From Acidimicrobiales bacterium (GTDB lineage Bacteria; Actinomycetota; Acidimicrobiia; Acidimicrobiales; MedAcidi-G1), in the NCBI GenBank assembly GCA_014239855.1, contig JAAZXY010000011.1, positions 1 to 51,742 on the forward strand: 51,742 bases of DNA. The letters run 5' to 3'. The notes beneath the pieces are model-generated. The model made no database searches. It worked only from the letters and a program-made list of their open reading frames with translations, and was not told where the DNA came from. This document shows, piece by piece, positions 40,333 through 49,336 of this stretch (the stretch's first letter is position 1; each line of letters opens with the position of its first letter). The position numbers and the translations under genes are program-made.

Positions 40333-41010
40333 GTGACACGGCAGTTTCCCGATGGACCACCGGCCGACGAGGCCGCGGCGCTCCTGACCGTCCAGCACCG
40401 GGTGGCCCGGGCCATGAGCCTGGTGACCCGACTCGAGATCGGGCCGCCACCCGAGATGCCGTCCGGTCCGGTCATCCACGCCGCCAACCACCGGAGCCTG
40501 GCCGACCTGCTTCTGGCGGCCAACACGTTCAGCCGTTGGAACTGGCCCATCCGACCCCTGGTGGCCGCCGCCTATTTCGATCGACCGGGTATCGGTGGGC
40601 TGCTGGAGCGACTTCGATGCATCCCCGTCAGCGGCGCCGAGGCACTGGACCTGGCCGTCGATGTCCTTGCCGAGGGGTGGTCGGTGGCCATCATGCCGGA
40701 GGGTCGGATCGTGCCCGAGGCCGAGTGGGGGCCGACGGGAGTGGGGCGGGCCCGCTCGGGAATCGGCCGTCTGGCGTTGGACACCGGGCTCCCGGTGGTG
40801 GCCATCGGAGCCAGCGGGACCGAACGTTTCTGGCCCCGTGGGCGGTCGGTGCCGCGTTTCAGGCCGGGGCGGCGCTTCCCTCTGGCGGTGAGCAGCGAGG
40901 TGGTGGGTGTGATCTCCGACCAACCGCCTCGGGACGCCACCGACCACATCATGGAGGCCATCGCCCGCCAAGTGGCCGTGTCGGACCGACTCACCGGCCG
41001 CACCGCCTGA
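40333..41010 (+). CDS. PlsC-like 1-acyl-glycerol-3-phosphate acyltransferase family protein
   Basis: About 225 aa from GTG 40333, 22 bp after the deacetylase stop; a longer open frame upstream overlaps that gene. The acyltransferase box NHRSLADLLLAANTF holds H-x4-D, RCIPVSGAEALDL follows, and IMPEGRIVPEAE holds the P-E-G-R motif. The protein transfers an acyl group from acyl-CoA or acyl-ACP to a hydroxyl, usually lysophosphatidic acid, at the membrane. It may modify the lipid or glycolipid linked to the neighbouring deacetylase; this is speculative. Confidence 0.85.
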   Translation: MTRQFPDGPPADEAAALLTVQHRVARAMSLVTRLEIGPPPEMPSGPVIHAANHRSLADLLLAANTFSRWNWPIRPLVAAAYFDRPGIGGLLERLRCIPVSGAEALDLAVDVLAEGWSVAIMPEGRIVPEAEWGPTGVGRARSGIGRLALDTGLPVVAIGASGTERFWPRGRSVPRFRPGRRFPLAVSSEVVGVISDQPPRDATDHIMEAIARQVAVSDRLTGRTA

Positions 41011-41017
41011 GTTGGGT

Positions 41018-41812
41018 TCAGCCGTGCCCGTGACCGTGGTCGTCCACCAGGAACAGGTCGTGGGCGTGGTCGTGGTGGGCGTGGTTTCCCAGCACCCGTT
41101 CGCCGTAGGCCTCACGTAGGACCTCGGGGACGAGCACCGTCTCCGGAGGACCGGAGGCGATGAGCCGACCGTCCAGCACCAGGACGGTGTCGCAGTGCCG
41201 GGCTTCGTCGAGGTGGTGGGTGGACAACACCACGGATCGTCCAGCGGCCGTCTCCTGCTCGATGACGGCCAGGATCCGTTCCTGGCTCACCAGATCGAGG
41301 CCGGTGATCGGCTCGTCGAGCAGCAGGAGGTCCGCCTCACGGGCCAGCGCCTGAGCGACCAGCACCCGCTGGCGCTGTCCGAACGAGAGGGCCCCCAGCG
41401 GCGTGTCGTGAAGGTCGGCCACCTCGAGGCGTTCGGCCACCGTCGCCACCACGGCGTGATCTTCCGGGCGGAGGCGACGGGGAAGCATGGTGGAACGGAA
41501 GCGACCCATTCGGATCACCTCTCTGGTGGTGAGGGGCATCCATCCGCCCACGTGCCGTTGGGTCACGATGGCCACCGATGCCCGGGAGCCGTTCCTGCGG
41601 TGGATCGTGCCGCTGGTCGGTGAACGGAGCCCGGCCAGCACCTCCAGGAGGGTGGTCTTTCCCGACCCGTTGGGTCCGACCAGAGCGATCGACGTGCCGG
41701 GGTGTATCTCCACGCTCACGTCATCCAGGGCCCGATTTCCGCCGCGGACGACGGTCACGCCCTCCAGCGAGAGGTGGGGTACCGGCGTGTACGTGGGGGA
41801 GTGGTCGACCAT
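41018..41812 (-). CDS. ABC transporter ATP-binding protein, metal-type, with His-rich C-terminus
   Basis: About 264 aa from ATG 41812 (MVDHS...). Upstream in-frame ATGs at 41824 and 41851 run into a Zur-like box. Walker A is GPNGSGKT at 46-53, the signature is LSFGQRQRV, and Walker B is LLLLDEP, followed by an H-loop STHHLDEARH. The last 23 residues carry eight His (NHAHHDHAHD, then DDHGHGHG), a metal-binding tail. Manganese/zinc/nickel import is suggested. No permease or binding-protein gene is adjacent, so partners are encoded elsewhere. Confidence 0.9.
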   Translation of the reverse strand: MVDHSPTYTPVPHLSLEGVTVVRGGNRALDDVSVEIHPGTSIALVGPNGSGKTTLLEVLAGLRSPTSGTIHRRNGSRASVAIVTQRHVGGWMPLTTREVIRMGRFRSTMLPRRLRPEDHAVVATVAERLEVADLHDTPLGALSFGQRQRVLVAQALAREADLLLLDEPITGLDLVSQERILAVIEQETAAGRSVVLSTHHLDEARHCDTVLVLDGRLIASGPPETVLVPEVLREAYGERVLGNHAHHDHAHDLFLVDDHGHGHG

Positions 41813-41814
41813 CT

Positions 41815-41829
41815 TGAGAATCATTCTCG
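41815..41829. promoter_or_regulatory. Zur/Fur-like operator at the ABC ATPase start
   Basis: TGAGAATCATTCTCG contains the perfect 13-bp palindrome GAGAAT-C-ATTCTC (41816-41828). Read on the minus strand it is CGAGAATGATTCTCA, close to the actinobacterial Zur-type TGAnAATGATTnTCA pattern (from general knowledge of Zur/Fur boxes). It lies 2 bp upstream of the chosen ATPase start and 60 bp before the divergent TauD gene. It suggests metal-dependent repression of the ATPase and perhaps of TauD. Confidence 0.6.
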
Positions 41830-41889
41830 CTTGAGCGGGCCCCGGCGCCAACCCGAGGAACAGAACCCGGACGATCTAGTCTCCCGACC

Positions 41890-42864
41890 ATGACGGTGAC
41901 CGATCCCGAACGCGAGGTCCTGGCCACCTACGACGGGGGCCGGGAACTCAAAGGCGAGCGGCGTTGGGCTCCGGGCGGACACACTCTGATCGGACCGACC
42001 GGTCACCTTGCCGCGGAGCGACAGGCCCTGCTGGAAATGACCTGGACGCACTTCGACGCGGAGATGCTGGGAACGACGGTGGGTGCGGTGCTCCATGGCA
42101 TCGACCTGTCGCGGGATCTGCCCGATGCCGTGATCGACGAGGTCCAGCGTGCGCTGGATGCCTACAAGGTCGTGTTCTTCCGCGAGCAGCACCTGACCGC
42201 CGACCAGCACCTGGCCTTCGCCCGGCGGTTCGGCGAGTTGGAGGTCCACCCGTTCATCCCCTCCAATGACGTCCAGCCCGAGTTGGTGCGTCTGGCCAAG
42301 GGGAACGAGTCCGGCGGCTACGAGAACAACTGGCATCACGACGTCACGTGGCGTGCCCAGCCGTCGAGGTCGACCATCCTCCGGTGCGTCGAGGCGCCAC
42401 CGGTCGGCGGTGACACCTTGTTCGCCGACATGTGCGCCGCCCACGACGGCCTTCCCGAGGAGATGCGGGCGGAGATCGCCGGACGGGCGGCGGTGCACTC
42501 CTTTGAACGGGCCTTCGGCGGAAAGGTTCCTGAGGATCGCCGGGACGAGATACGGGCGCTCTATCCGGAGGTGGAACATCCGATCGTGTGCACCCACGAC
42601 CGCACGGGACGTCGCCACCTCTATGTGAACCGGGTCTTCGTCGAGCGTCTGGCCGACCGTGACCGGGACGAGAGCATCGACCTCATCGACCGCCTGTGCC
42701 GTCTGGCCGACTATCCGGAGTACCAGTGCCGCTTCCGCTGGGAGCCGGGTTCGATCGCCTTCTGGGACAACCGGGCCGTCCAGCACTACGCCAGCAGCGA
42801 CTACTGGCCCGATGTGCGGATCATGGAACGGGCCAGCATCCGGGGCAGCCGACCCGTCGCCTGA
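41890..42864 (+). CDS. TauD/TfdA family 2-oxoglutarate-dependent dioxygenase
   Basis: A 324-aa dioxygenase. The iron-binding H-x-D is in NWHHDVTWRAQPSRSTIL, the distal His in WDNRAVQHYASSDYWP, and an Arg follows in RIMERASIRGSRP. It is longer than the other two in the window by an N-terminal extension of about 55 residues. It has the strongest TauD-like look (taurine or alkylsulfate type), but the substrate is not determinable. Its promoter region shares the 77-bp gap with the Zur-like box of the divergent ABC ATPase. Confidence 0.92.
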   Translation: MTVTDPEREVLATYDGGRELKGERRWAPGGHTLIGPTGHLAAERQALLEMTWTHFDAEMLGTTVGAVLHGIDLSRDLPDAVIDEVQRALDAYKVVFFREQHLTADQHLAFARRFGELEVHPFIPSNDVQPELVRLAKGNESGGYENNWHHDVTWRAQPSRSTILRCVEAPPVGGDTLFADMCAAHDGLPEEMRAEIAGRAAVHSFERAFGGKVPEDRRDEIRALYPEVEHPIVCTHDRTGRRHLYVNRVFVERLADRDRDESIDLIDRLCRLADYPEYQCRFRWEPGSIAFWDNRAVQHYASSDYWPDVRIMERASIRGSRPVA

Positions 42865-42870
42865 AGTCGG

Positions 42871-43356
42871 CTACCAGAGGCCGGTGGCCATCCCCCCGGC
42901 GAGCGTGGCGCCCAGTTCGGTGGCGGCCGCCAGATCCTCATCGGTGACGTCGCCGGCCACCACCAGGGGTGGCACGACCGGCCGCCACTCCAGCCCGGTG
43001 GCCAGGGGAACGACGGCATCCACCGCTGCAGTTCCACCGCCACCGGCCTTGACGAGCAGCCCGTACGGCCGGCCTTTCGTGTGTTCAAGGCACGGGTAGT
43101 AGGTGCGGTCGAAGAAGTCCTTGAGTGCCCCGGACATGTACCCGAAGTTCTCCGGGGTGGCCAGCAGGTAACCGTCGGCGGCCAGCACGTCGTCCACGTC
43201 GGCGTCCAACGCGGAACGGACCACCACGTCGACGGCCGTGCCGGCGATCTCGGCAATGGCCGGGTCCCGGGCACCGGTGACCGCGGCATCGACCAGCGAC
43301 CGGGTGCCGCCCGACGCGGAGTGCATCACGACCAGAAGCCGGGTCGGCTCGCTCAC
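42871..43356 (-). CDS. Flavodoxin / NADPH-dependent FMN reductase-like protein
   Basis: About 161 aa from GTG 43356, 4 bp past the menB stop; an open frame further upstream is not used because it overlaps menB. LLVVMHSASGGTRSLVDAAV forms the FMN phosphate loop, and YLLATPENFGYMSGALKDFF is the typical loop before the flavin ring. These proteins carry FMN and reduce quinones or transfer electrons. Co-transcription with menB raises the possibility of a quinone-related role (inference). It converges with the TauD gene with 6 bp between stops. Confidence 0.85.
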   Translation of the reverse strand: MSEPTRLLVVMHSASGGTRSLVDAAVTGARDPAIAEIAGTAVDVVVRSALDADVDDVLAADGYLLATPENFGYMSGALKDFFDRTYYPCLEHTKGRPYGLLVKAGGGGTAAVDAVVPLATGLEWRPVVPPLVVAGDVTDEDLAAATELGATLAGGMATGLW

Positions 43357-43360
43357 CGGA

Positions 43361-44284
<924 letters not shown>

Positions 44285-44344
44285 GGCCCGGGAGCATACG
44301 GCCCGGTGCGGAGTGGGTCGGAATCGGTCCCTACGCTCTCCTGT

Positions 44345-44812
44345 GTGGATGCACGGCGGGAAATCGTGATCGACGCTCCGGTGGCCGACGTGTGGGCCGT
44401 GGTGTCAGCGGCGGAGCGGCAGGCCGAGTGGTTCCCGGGCATGGTCTCGTCGGCCGTGTCGGAGACCGATGGGGTGCTGGTCCGGACCATCGTCACGGCG
44501 GCCGGCGGCTTCCTGCTCGAGGAGATCCTCTCCGTCGACCATGAACGGCACTGCTTCGAATACCGGATCACCGGGCCGTTCCACCTTGATCACCACGTGG
44601 GCCGGATCACCGTGTCTGACGAATCGGGAGGGAGCCGGGTGCTCTACGAACAGGAACTCGAGCCCAAGGCCCTCACCTACGTCCTCGACGGGGCCATGGG
44701 CGACGCCCTCGAAGGGCTCCGGGACCTGGTGGTGGACGGTCGGACCTCACGATCGTGGGTACCGCCGGATCCGGCGGATGTCGAGACCGACTCCGCCGGT
44801 GGGAGCAGCTGA
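44345..44812 (+). CDS. SRPBCC (START/Bet v 1-like) family protein
   Basis: About 155 aa from GTG 44345; the long open frame upstream overlaps menB. REIVIDAPVADVWAVVSAAE, AEWFPGMVSSAVSE and LLEEILSVDHERHCFEYRIT are the start, loop and strand pattern of polyketide-cyclase/START-like proteins, which form a hydrophobic ligand cavity. The stop overlaps the ATG of a sulfatase gene (ATGA). The ligand is unknown. Confidence 0.85.
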   Translation: MDARREIVIDAPVADVWAVVSAAERQAEWFPGMVSSAVSETDGVLVRTIVTAAGGFLLEEILSVDHERHCFEYRITGPFHLDHHVGRITVSDESGGSRVLYEQELEPKALTYVLDGAMGDALEGLRDLVVDGRTSRSWVPPDPADVETDSAGGSS

Positions 44813-46362
44813 TGGCCACCCGCATCCTCTTCGTAACCACCGATCAGCAACGGTTCGACTCGCTGGGCTGCAACGGCGGTGGGATCGCCCGGACCCCGGT
44901 CATCGACGGTCTGGCGGCCGACGGGGTCCGCTACGAACGGGCCCACCCGCAGAACGTGGTGTGCATGCCGTCGAGGGCCACCATGCTCACCGGTCAGCAC
45001 GTCCGCAATCACGGCGTCTGGATGAACGGTGTGCCGCTGCCTGCCGATGCTCCGACGGTGGCCGGCCTGCTGCACGACGCCGGTTGGCGGACCGGCCTGT
45101 TCGGGAAGGCGCACTTCGAGCCGTTCCTGGACCCCTTCCTGCGTTTCCCCCAGAACCGCATGGGCGTGTCGGGCACCACCGATGACGACGGTCGGCCCTA
45201 CCGGGGGTTCGATCGCATGGAGTTCGCCGGTCACGGGTCGGCCGGACTGTTCCATTTCGGAGGGTGGCTGCGTGAGAACCATCCGGAGCACCTCGGGTCC
45301 TTCTATCCGGCGCTGGACGCCACCCTGGACGTCAACTCGGCGGGTGGCGGCGACACCGGGGCACCGCAGGTCCACCGCAACGAGGCGCCGCCCGAGGCGT
45401 ACCACACCGGTTGGGTGGCCGACCGGGCCATGGGCTGGCTGGACGGCCTGTCCGACGACGACGACTGGTTCTGCTGGTTGAGTTTTCCCGACCCCCACCA
45501 TCCGTGGGATCCGCCGGCTTCGGAACTGCACCGGGTGCCGTGGCGCGACCTCGACCTGCCGGCCGGTTACCCGGTGGACCGCGAGGAGCGGGAGGTCGCC
45601 CTGGACGCCAAGGGGGCGCACTGGCGTCGGTGGTACGACGGCGACCTGATGTCGAACTTCGAGGCGCCGGCCCAGTGGGTTCCGGCCACCCTCACCCCTG
45701 ACCAGGTCCGCGAGGTCGATGCCATGACCCACATCGAGAACGAGCTCATCGACGAGTCCCTGGGGCGGCTCCTGGCAGCGGTGGCGGCCCGTGGGTGGGA
45801 TGACGACCTCCACGTGGTCTTCACCACCGACCATGGCGAGTTCCAGGGCGACCACGGCCTGCTCTTCAAGGGTCCGTTCCATGTGGACTCGCTGATGCGT
45901 CTGCCGCTGGTGTGGCGGCCTGCGCCATCGTCGGGGGTGGCGCCGTCGGTGGTGTCCGATCCGGTGGGTCTGGTCGACCTGGCGCCGACGTTCTGTCAGA
46001 TCGCCGGGCTGGACGTGCCGGAGTGGATGGACGGTACGCCACTGCCCGCATCTACTGATGAGGCCGTGGATCGCCACCGGCCGGCGGTCCTCACGGAATG
46101 GGACAGCGTGCATCCGTCGGGTGCGGAGGTGCACCTGCAGACGGTGACCCTCGACGGCATGGTCTGCACCCGTTACGAGCCGGGAACCTGCCATGAGGGG
46201 ACCGAAGGTGAACTCTGGGACCTGGCCGACGACCCGCTGCAACGGATCAACCTCTGGGACGATCCGGCACGGCGTTCGCTGCGTGACGATCTGGTGGCCG
46301 AGCTGGATGCCCTCCTGCCCGATCGCCCCGACGTACTTCTGCGCGCCGAGTCGCCCGTCTGA
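44812..46362 (+). CDS. Type I sulfatase
   Basis: A 516-aa sulfatase starting at the ATG that overlaps the SRPBCC stop. The start is TRILFVTTDQQRFDSLGCNG with Asp-Gln metal positions at 11-12. The formylglycine site is C51-M-P-S-R55 followed by ATMLTG, and FTTDHGEFQGDHGLLFKG is the conserved second metal region. The layout resembles choline-sulfatase/heparan-type sulfatases more than the other two in this window. No signal peptide is visible. No maturase is in the window. The substrate is unknown. Confidence 0.94.
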   Translation: MATRILFVTTDQQRFDSLGCNGGGIARTPVIDGLAADGVRYERAHPQNVVCMPSRATMLTGQHVRNHGVWMNGVPLPADAPTVAGLLHDAGWRTGLFGKAHFEPFLDPFLRFPQNRMGVSGTTDDDGRPYRGFDRMEFAGHGSAGLFHFGGWLRENHPEHLGSFYPALDATLDVNSAGGGDTGAPQVHRNEAPPEAYHTGWVADRAMGWLDGLSDDDDWFCWLSFPDPHHPWDPPASELHRVPWRDLDLPAGYPVDREEREVALDAKGAHWRRWYDGDLMSNFEAPAQWVPATLTPDQVREVDAMTHIENELIDESLGRLLAAVAARGWDDDLHVVFTTDHGEFQGDHGLLFKGPFHVDSLMRLPLVWRPAPSSGVAPSVVSDPVGLVDLAPTFCQIAGLDVPEWMDGTPLPASTDEAVDRHRPAVLTEWDSVHPSGAEVHLQTVTLDGMVCTRYEPGTCHEGTEGELWDLADDPLQRINLWDDPARRSLRDDLVAELDALLPDRPDVLLRAESPV

Positions 46363-46393
46363 CGCTGTCACACCCCATCGTCATGATGGGTCC

Positions 46394-47779
46394 ATGGAAT
46401 CGACGGCCACCTCCACGACCAGCGGGACGACGGCCCGGGCGTTGGTGCAGTCGGTCGAGGCCGTTCTGTCGGGTCTGGATGTCGACCATCTGACCACCGT
46501 CGACCGTACGGACCTCCTCCGGTCGCTCACCGTGGTCGAGGGGATGGTCGCGGCAACTCGGAGCCGGGTGCTCTCCAGCTCGCCCGGTGCTTCTGGTACC
46601 GGGGTCCGACGATCCGCTGAGTTGGTCCACGAGACGGGGATGTCAGGATTCGAGGCGTCCCGTGCGGTGCGGCTGGCCGACACATTGCTCGCCGTTCCGG
46701 CTGCTGCCGATGCCCTGGCCGAGGGACGGATCACCACGGGGCACGCGTCGGTCCTGGCCGGGGGCGTGTCGTGGCTGAACCGGTCGGCCGCCGCCGTCGA
46801 CGGGTCCCTGATGGAGGCGGCGTGCCACCAGTCCGTGGACGAGTTCAAGGCCACGGTGGCCCGATGGGAACTGGTCGAGAACGGTGACGCCGACGGCCGT
46901 CTCCTCGCCGCTCGCCAGCACCGCAACCGAACCCTGTCGTGGTTCACCCGCGACGACGGGATGATCCGGCTCCAGGGCGACTTCGCTCCCGAGGTCGGAG
47001 CCGTGGTGACCGGCGCAGTGCATGCGCTCTCCGAGCACCTCTGGCGAACCGAGGACGGTCGGTCGGCCGACCCGGGGATGGATCCTGCCGGTCCAGCCCC
47101 GAGCTCCGTTGGACAGGCCGCCGCTGCGGGACGCCGGTCGATGGGGCAGCGCAACGCCGATGCCCTCGCCGAACTGATTCGTCGAGCCGGATCGCCCGGC
47201 ACCAGCGACGACGGGTCACACGGTCCGGATTTCCCAGCGGCAGGTCGGCCCCTGGTCGACCTCCTGGTCAGCGTGGACCTCGCCCGTCTGGAGTCACCAG
47301 TGCCGGGCCGTGCCGACGGGGCGATGGCCGCCGCTGACGAAGAACCTGGCCGGTGTACCACCGCCGACGGGGTGGCCCTGCCGCCCGCGGCGGTTCGGCG
47401 CCTGGCCTGTGACGCCGGCATCATCCCGGTGGTCATGGGGGCTCAAGGTGCCGTTCTGGACATCGGACGTCGCAACCGAAACATCCCCACGGCCATTCGC
47501 AAAGCTCTTGTCGTTCGCGACGGCGGCTGCGCCTTCCCGGGATGTGGCAGGCCCGACTCCTGGTGCGATGCCCACCACATCCACCATTGGGCCGACGGTG
47601 GCCCCACCAGTCTCGACAATCTCGTGCTGCTCTGCTCGACCCACCATCACGTCATCCACGACGAGAACTGGACCATCGAATGGGCCCTACCCGTGGACCA
47701 ACGAACCGTCGGGAGTGGCGGCGGGGGATGGGCATTCAGGGCACCGGGCAGTCAGGCCCGTCCCGCCGGTGGGCCCTGA
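46394..47779 (+). CDS. DUF222 domain HNH endonuclease
   Basis: About 461 aa from ATG 46394. The N-terminal DUF222 region covers about 20-330. The C-terminal HNH domain reads RDGGCAFPGCGRPDSWCDAH, then HIHHWADGGPTSLDNLVLLC and STHHHVIHDENW, with CxxC zinc ligands and His metal residues intact. Such proteins are numerous in actinobacteria, where some are linked to mobile elements, but most have no known role. Its 3' end overlaps the convergent methyltransferase gene by 28 bp. Confidence 0.93.
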   Translation: MESTATSTTSGTTARALVQSVEAVLSGLDVDHLTTVDRTDLLRSLTVVEGMVAATRSRVLSSSPGASGTGVRRSAELVHETGMSGFEASRAVRLADTLLAVPAAADALAEGRITTGHASVLAGGVSWLNRSAAAVDGSLMEAACHQSVDEFKATVARWELVENGDADGRLLAARQHRNRTLSWFTRDDGMIRLQGDFAPEVGAVVTGAVHALSEHLWRTEDGRSADPGMDPAGPAPSSVGQAAAAGRRSMGQRNADALAELIRRAGSPGTSDDGSHGPDFPAAGRPLVDLLVSVDLARLESPVPGRADGAMAAADEEPGRCTTADGVALPPAAVRRLACDAGIIPVVMGAQGAVLDIGRRNRNIPTAIRKALVVRDGGCAFPGCGRPDSWCDAHHIHHWADGGPTSLDNLVLLCSTHHHVIHDENWTIEWALPVDQRTVGSGGGGWAFRAPGSQARPAGGP

Positions 47780-48525
47780 GTCGGGGCCTGTGCTTGAGCC
47801 AGACAGGCGGAGACGACCTCCGCTGAGCAGCCAACGATGTTCAACGCCCCGGGCCCCATGGCCACGAGGTCGGCATGGGTCGCCCCCATGATCCCCGATA
47901 CAGCTGCCTCCACCCATTGGTCATCGCTCGCGACCATGTTCCCGTCAGGCATGTTCTCGTCCGGCGTGTTCCCCTCGGCCATGTCCGCTGGTCCGGTCCG
48001 ATCACCGAAGCCGGTGATCACCGCCATGCCGGTCGGCTCGACGTCCAACGTGGTCACGGTCAGGTCGGGTCGGTGGCGCTTCAGAAGGACCACCGCTTTC
48101 CAGACGTCACCGCTCCAGACGGTCGTGGTCCGCTCCCGGGTCGACGTCTCGGCACTGATGGGAACCACGTCGTGGAGCAGCACCACGGTCCCCGGATGGG
48201 CGTGACGCTCGATGGCCAGAACGTCGGCCAGGGCGACCTCGAAATGGTGCAGGCCGTCCACGAACGCCAGATCGACCATTCCGCCCAACAGACCCTCGAC
48301 GTCGTGGGACTCGAAGAAGTCCTCGGAGGTGGTGGGCACCACCGTCCAGTTCGGATGATCCAGGTCGGTCACCCGTGGCTCGGGGTCCACCCCGATGATC
48401 CTCGTCTCCGGTCCCACGAGGCCGAGTGAATGGCCCTCGTTGACCCCGATCTCCAGGTAGCGGGTCGGTCGCAGTCTCCGATGGACGTCGGCCAGCAGGT
48501 GAAAGTACGTCGGATACGCGCTCAC
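47752..48525 (-). CDS. Class I SAM-dependent methyltransferase
   Basis: A 257-aa protein. RYLEIGVNEGHSLGLVGPET is the SAM-binding glycine loop, IIGVDPEPRVTD holds the acidic residue, and DLAFVDGLHHFEVALADV matches motif III of FkbM-/TylF-like enzymes. An unusual insertion, DMAEGNTPDENMPDGNM, repeats a short acidic Asn/Met unit. The gene lies downstream of the TylF-like methyltransferase gene across 40 bp. The 3' end overlaps HNH by 28 bp. The methylated substrate is unknown. Confidence 0.83.
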   Translation of the reverse strand: MSAYPTYFHLLADVHRRLRPTRYLEIGVNEGHSLGLVGPETRIIGVDPEPRVTDLDHPNWTVVPTTSEDFFESHDVEGLLGGMVDLAFVDGLHHFEVALADVLAIERHAHPGTVVLLHDVVPISAETSTRERTTTVWSGDVWKAVVLLKRHRPDLTVTTLDVEPTGMAVITGFGDRTGPADMAEGNTPDENMPDGNMVASDDQWVEAAVSGIMGATHADLVAMGPGALNIVGCSAEVVSACLAQAQAPTQGPPAGRA

Positions 48526-48565
48526 TGGCGCCTCGTCCGGCCATCGTTCATCGTGACCTCGCTCA

Positions 48566-49336
48566 TCAACTCCGCCTCCACCAGACGCCCGTCCAGTCGA
48601 TCGGCACGACCTCGTCGGTGATGTCGTGCCGTGAGCGGTAGTCCTCGACGGCTCGACGACAGGGCTCGAACGCCCCGTAGTCGTCCACGATCAGAATCCC
48701 GCCCACCGAGAGCTTGGGGTACAGGTTCTCCAACGCCTCCCACGTGGACTGGTAGAGGTCGCCGTCCAGTCGCAACAGGGCCAGTTGCTCGATGGGCGCC
48801 GAGGGCAGCGTGTCGGCGAACCAGCCCTCCAGGAACCGGACCTGGTCGTCCAGGAGGCCGTAGCGGTCGAACGACGCCTCCACCTCGGGTCGTGACACGG
48901 CCAGCGTCTCCACTCCGGACAGATCCACGCCCTCATCGGCCGGCCATGTCTCGGCGTCGGGCGGGGGTAGCCCCCGGAACGAGTCGGCCACCCACACGGA
49001 TCGGTCCTCGTCGCCCCACGCGGCCAGAGCTCCCCGCATCAGCACCGTGGCGCCGCCGCGCCACACGCCGGTCTCCATGAGGTCGCCGGGTACGCCGTCG
49101 TCGAGAACGGTGGTCAGGCTGTCCACGAGGTTGTCCAGTCGGCGGCGACCGATCATGGTCTCGGCGGTGGCTGGCCAGTCGCGGCCTTCGGCGCGGACGC
49201 CCGCTTCGACGTCGGGTTCCATCTCCGGGAACAGGTCCCGACACAGGCATCCGGCCAGAAGGTCCAGGTAGCGCCGACGAAGACCCGCCTCAGGCATGTT
49301 TCTCAGATACGGGCCCAAGTCGCGCTTCTCAGTCAA
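48566..49336 (-). CDS. TylF/MycF family O-methyltransferase
   Basis: A 256-aa enzyme. DGVPGDLMETGVWRGGATVL, VWVADSFRGLPPPDA and LRLDGDLYQSTWEALENLY then GGILIVDDYGAFEPCRRAVE are the characteristic TylF segments (SAM site, metal-binding Asp residues, catalytic region). Family members methylate sugar hydroxyls in macrolides and cell-surface glycans. The start overlaps the CaiB-fusion stop by 8 bp. With the neighbouring methyltransferase it may modify a surface polysaccharide; this is inferred. Confidence 0.9.
   Translation of the reverse strand: MTEKRDLGPYLRNMPEAGLRRRYLDLLAGCLCRDLFPEMEPDVEAGVRAEGRDWPATAETMIGRRRLDNLVDSLTTVLDDGVPGDLMETGVWRGGATVLMRGALAAWGDEDRSVWVADSFRGLPPPDAETWPADEGVDLSGVETLAVSRPEVEASFDRYGLLDDQVRFLEGWFADTLPSAPIEQLALLRLDGDLYQSTWEALENLYPKLSVGGILIVDDYGAFEPCRRAVEDYRSRHDITDEVVPIDWTGVWWRRS

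Noticed and set aside
46394-47779. HNH gene as an intron or mobile-element homing endonuclease
   Set aside because: The DUF222-HNH type is a widespread chromosomal actinobacterial gene. No intron boundaries, direct repeats or transposase are visible around it.
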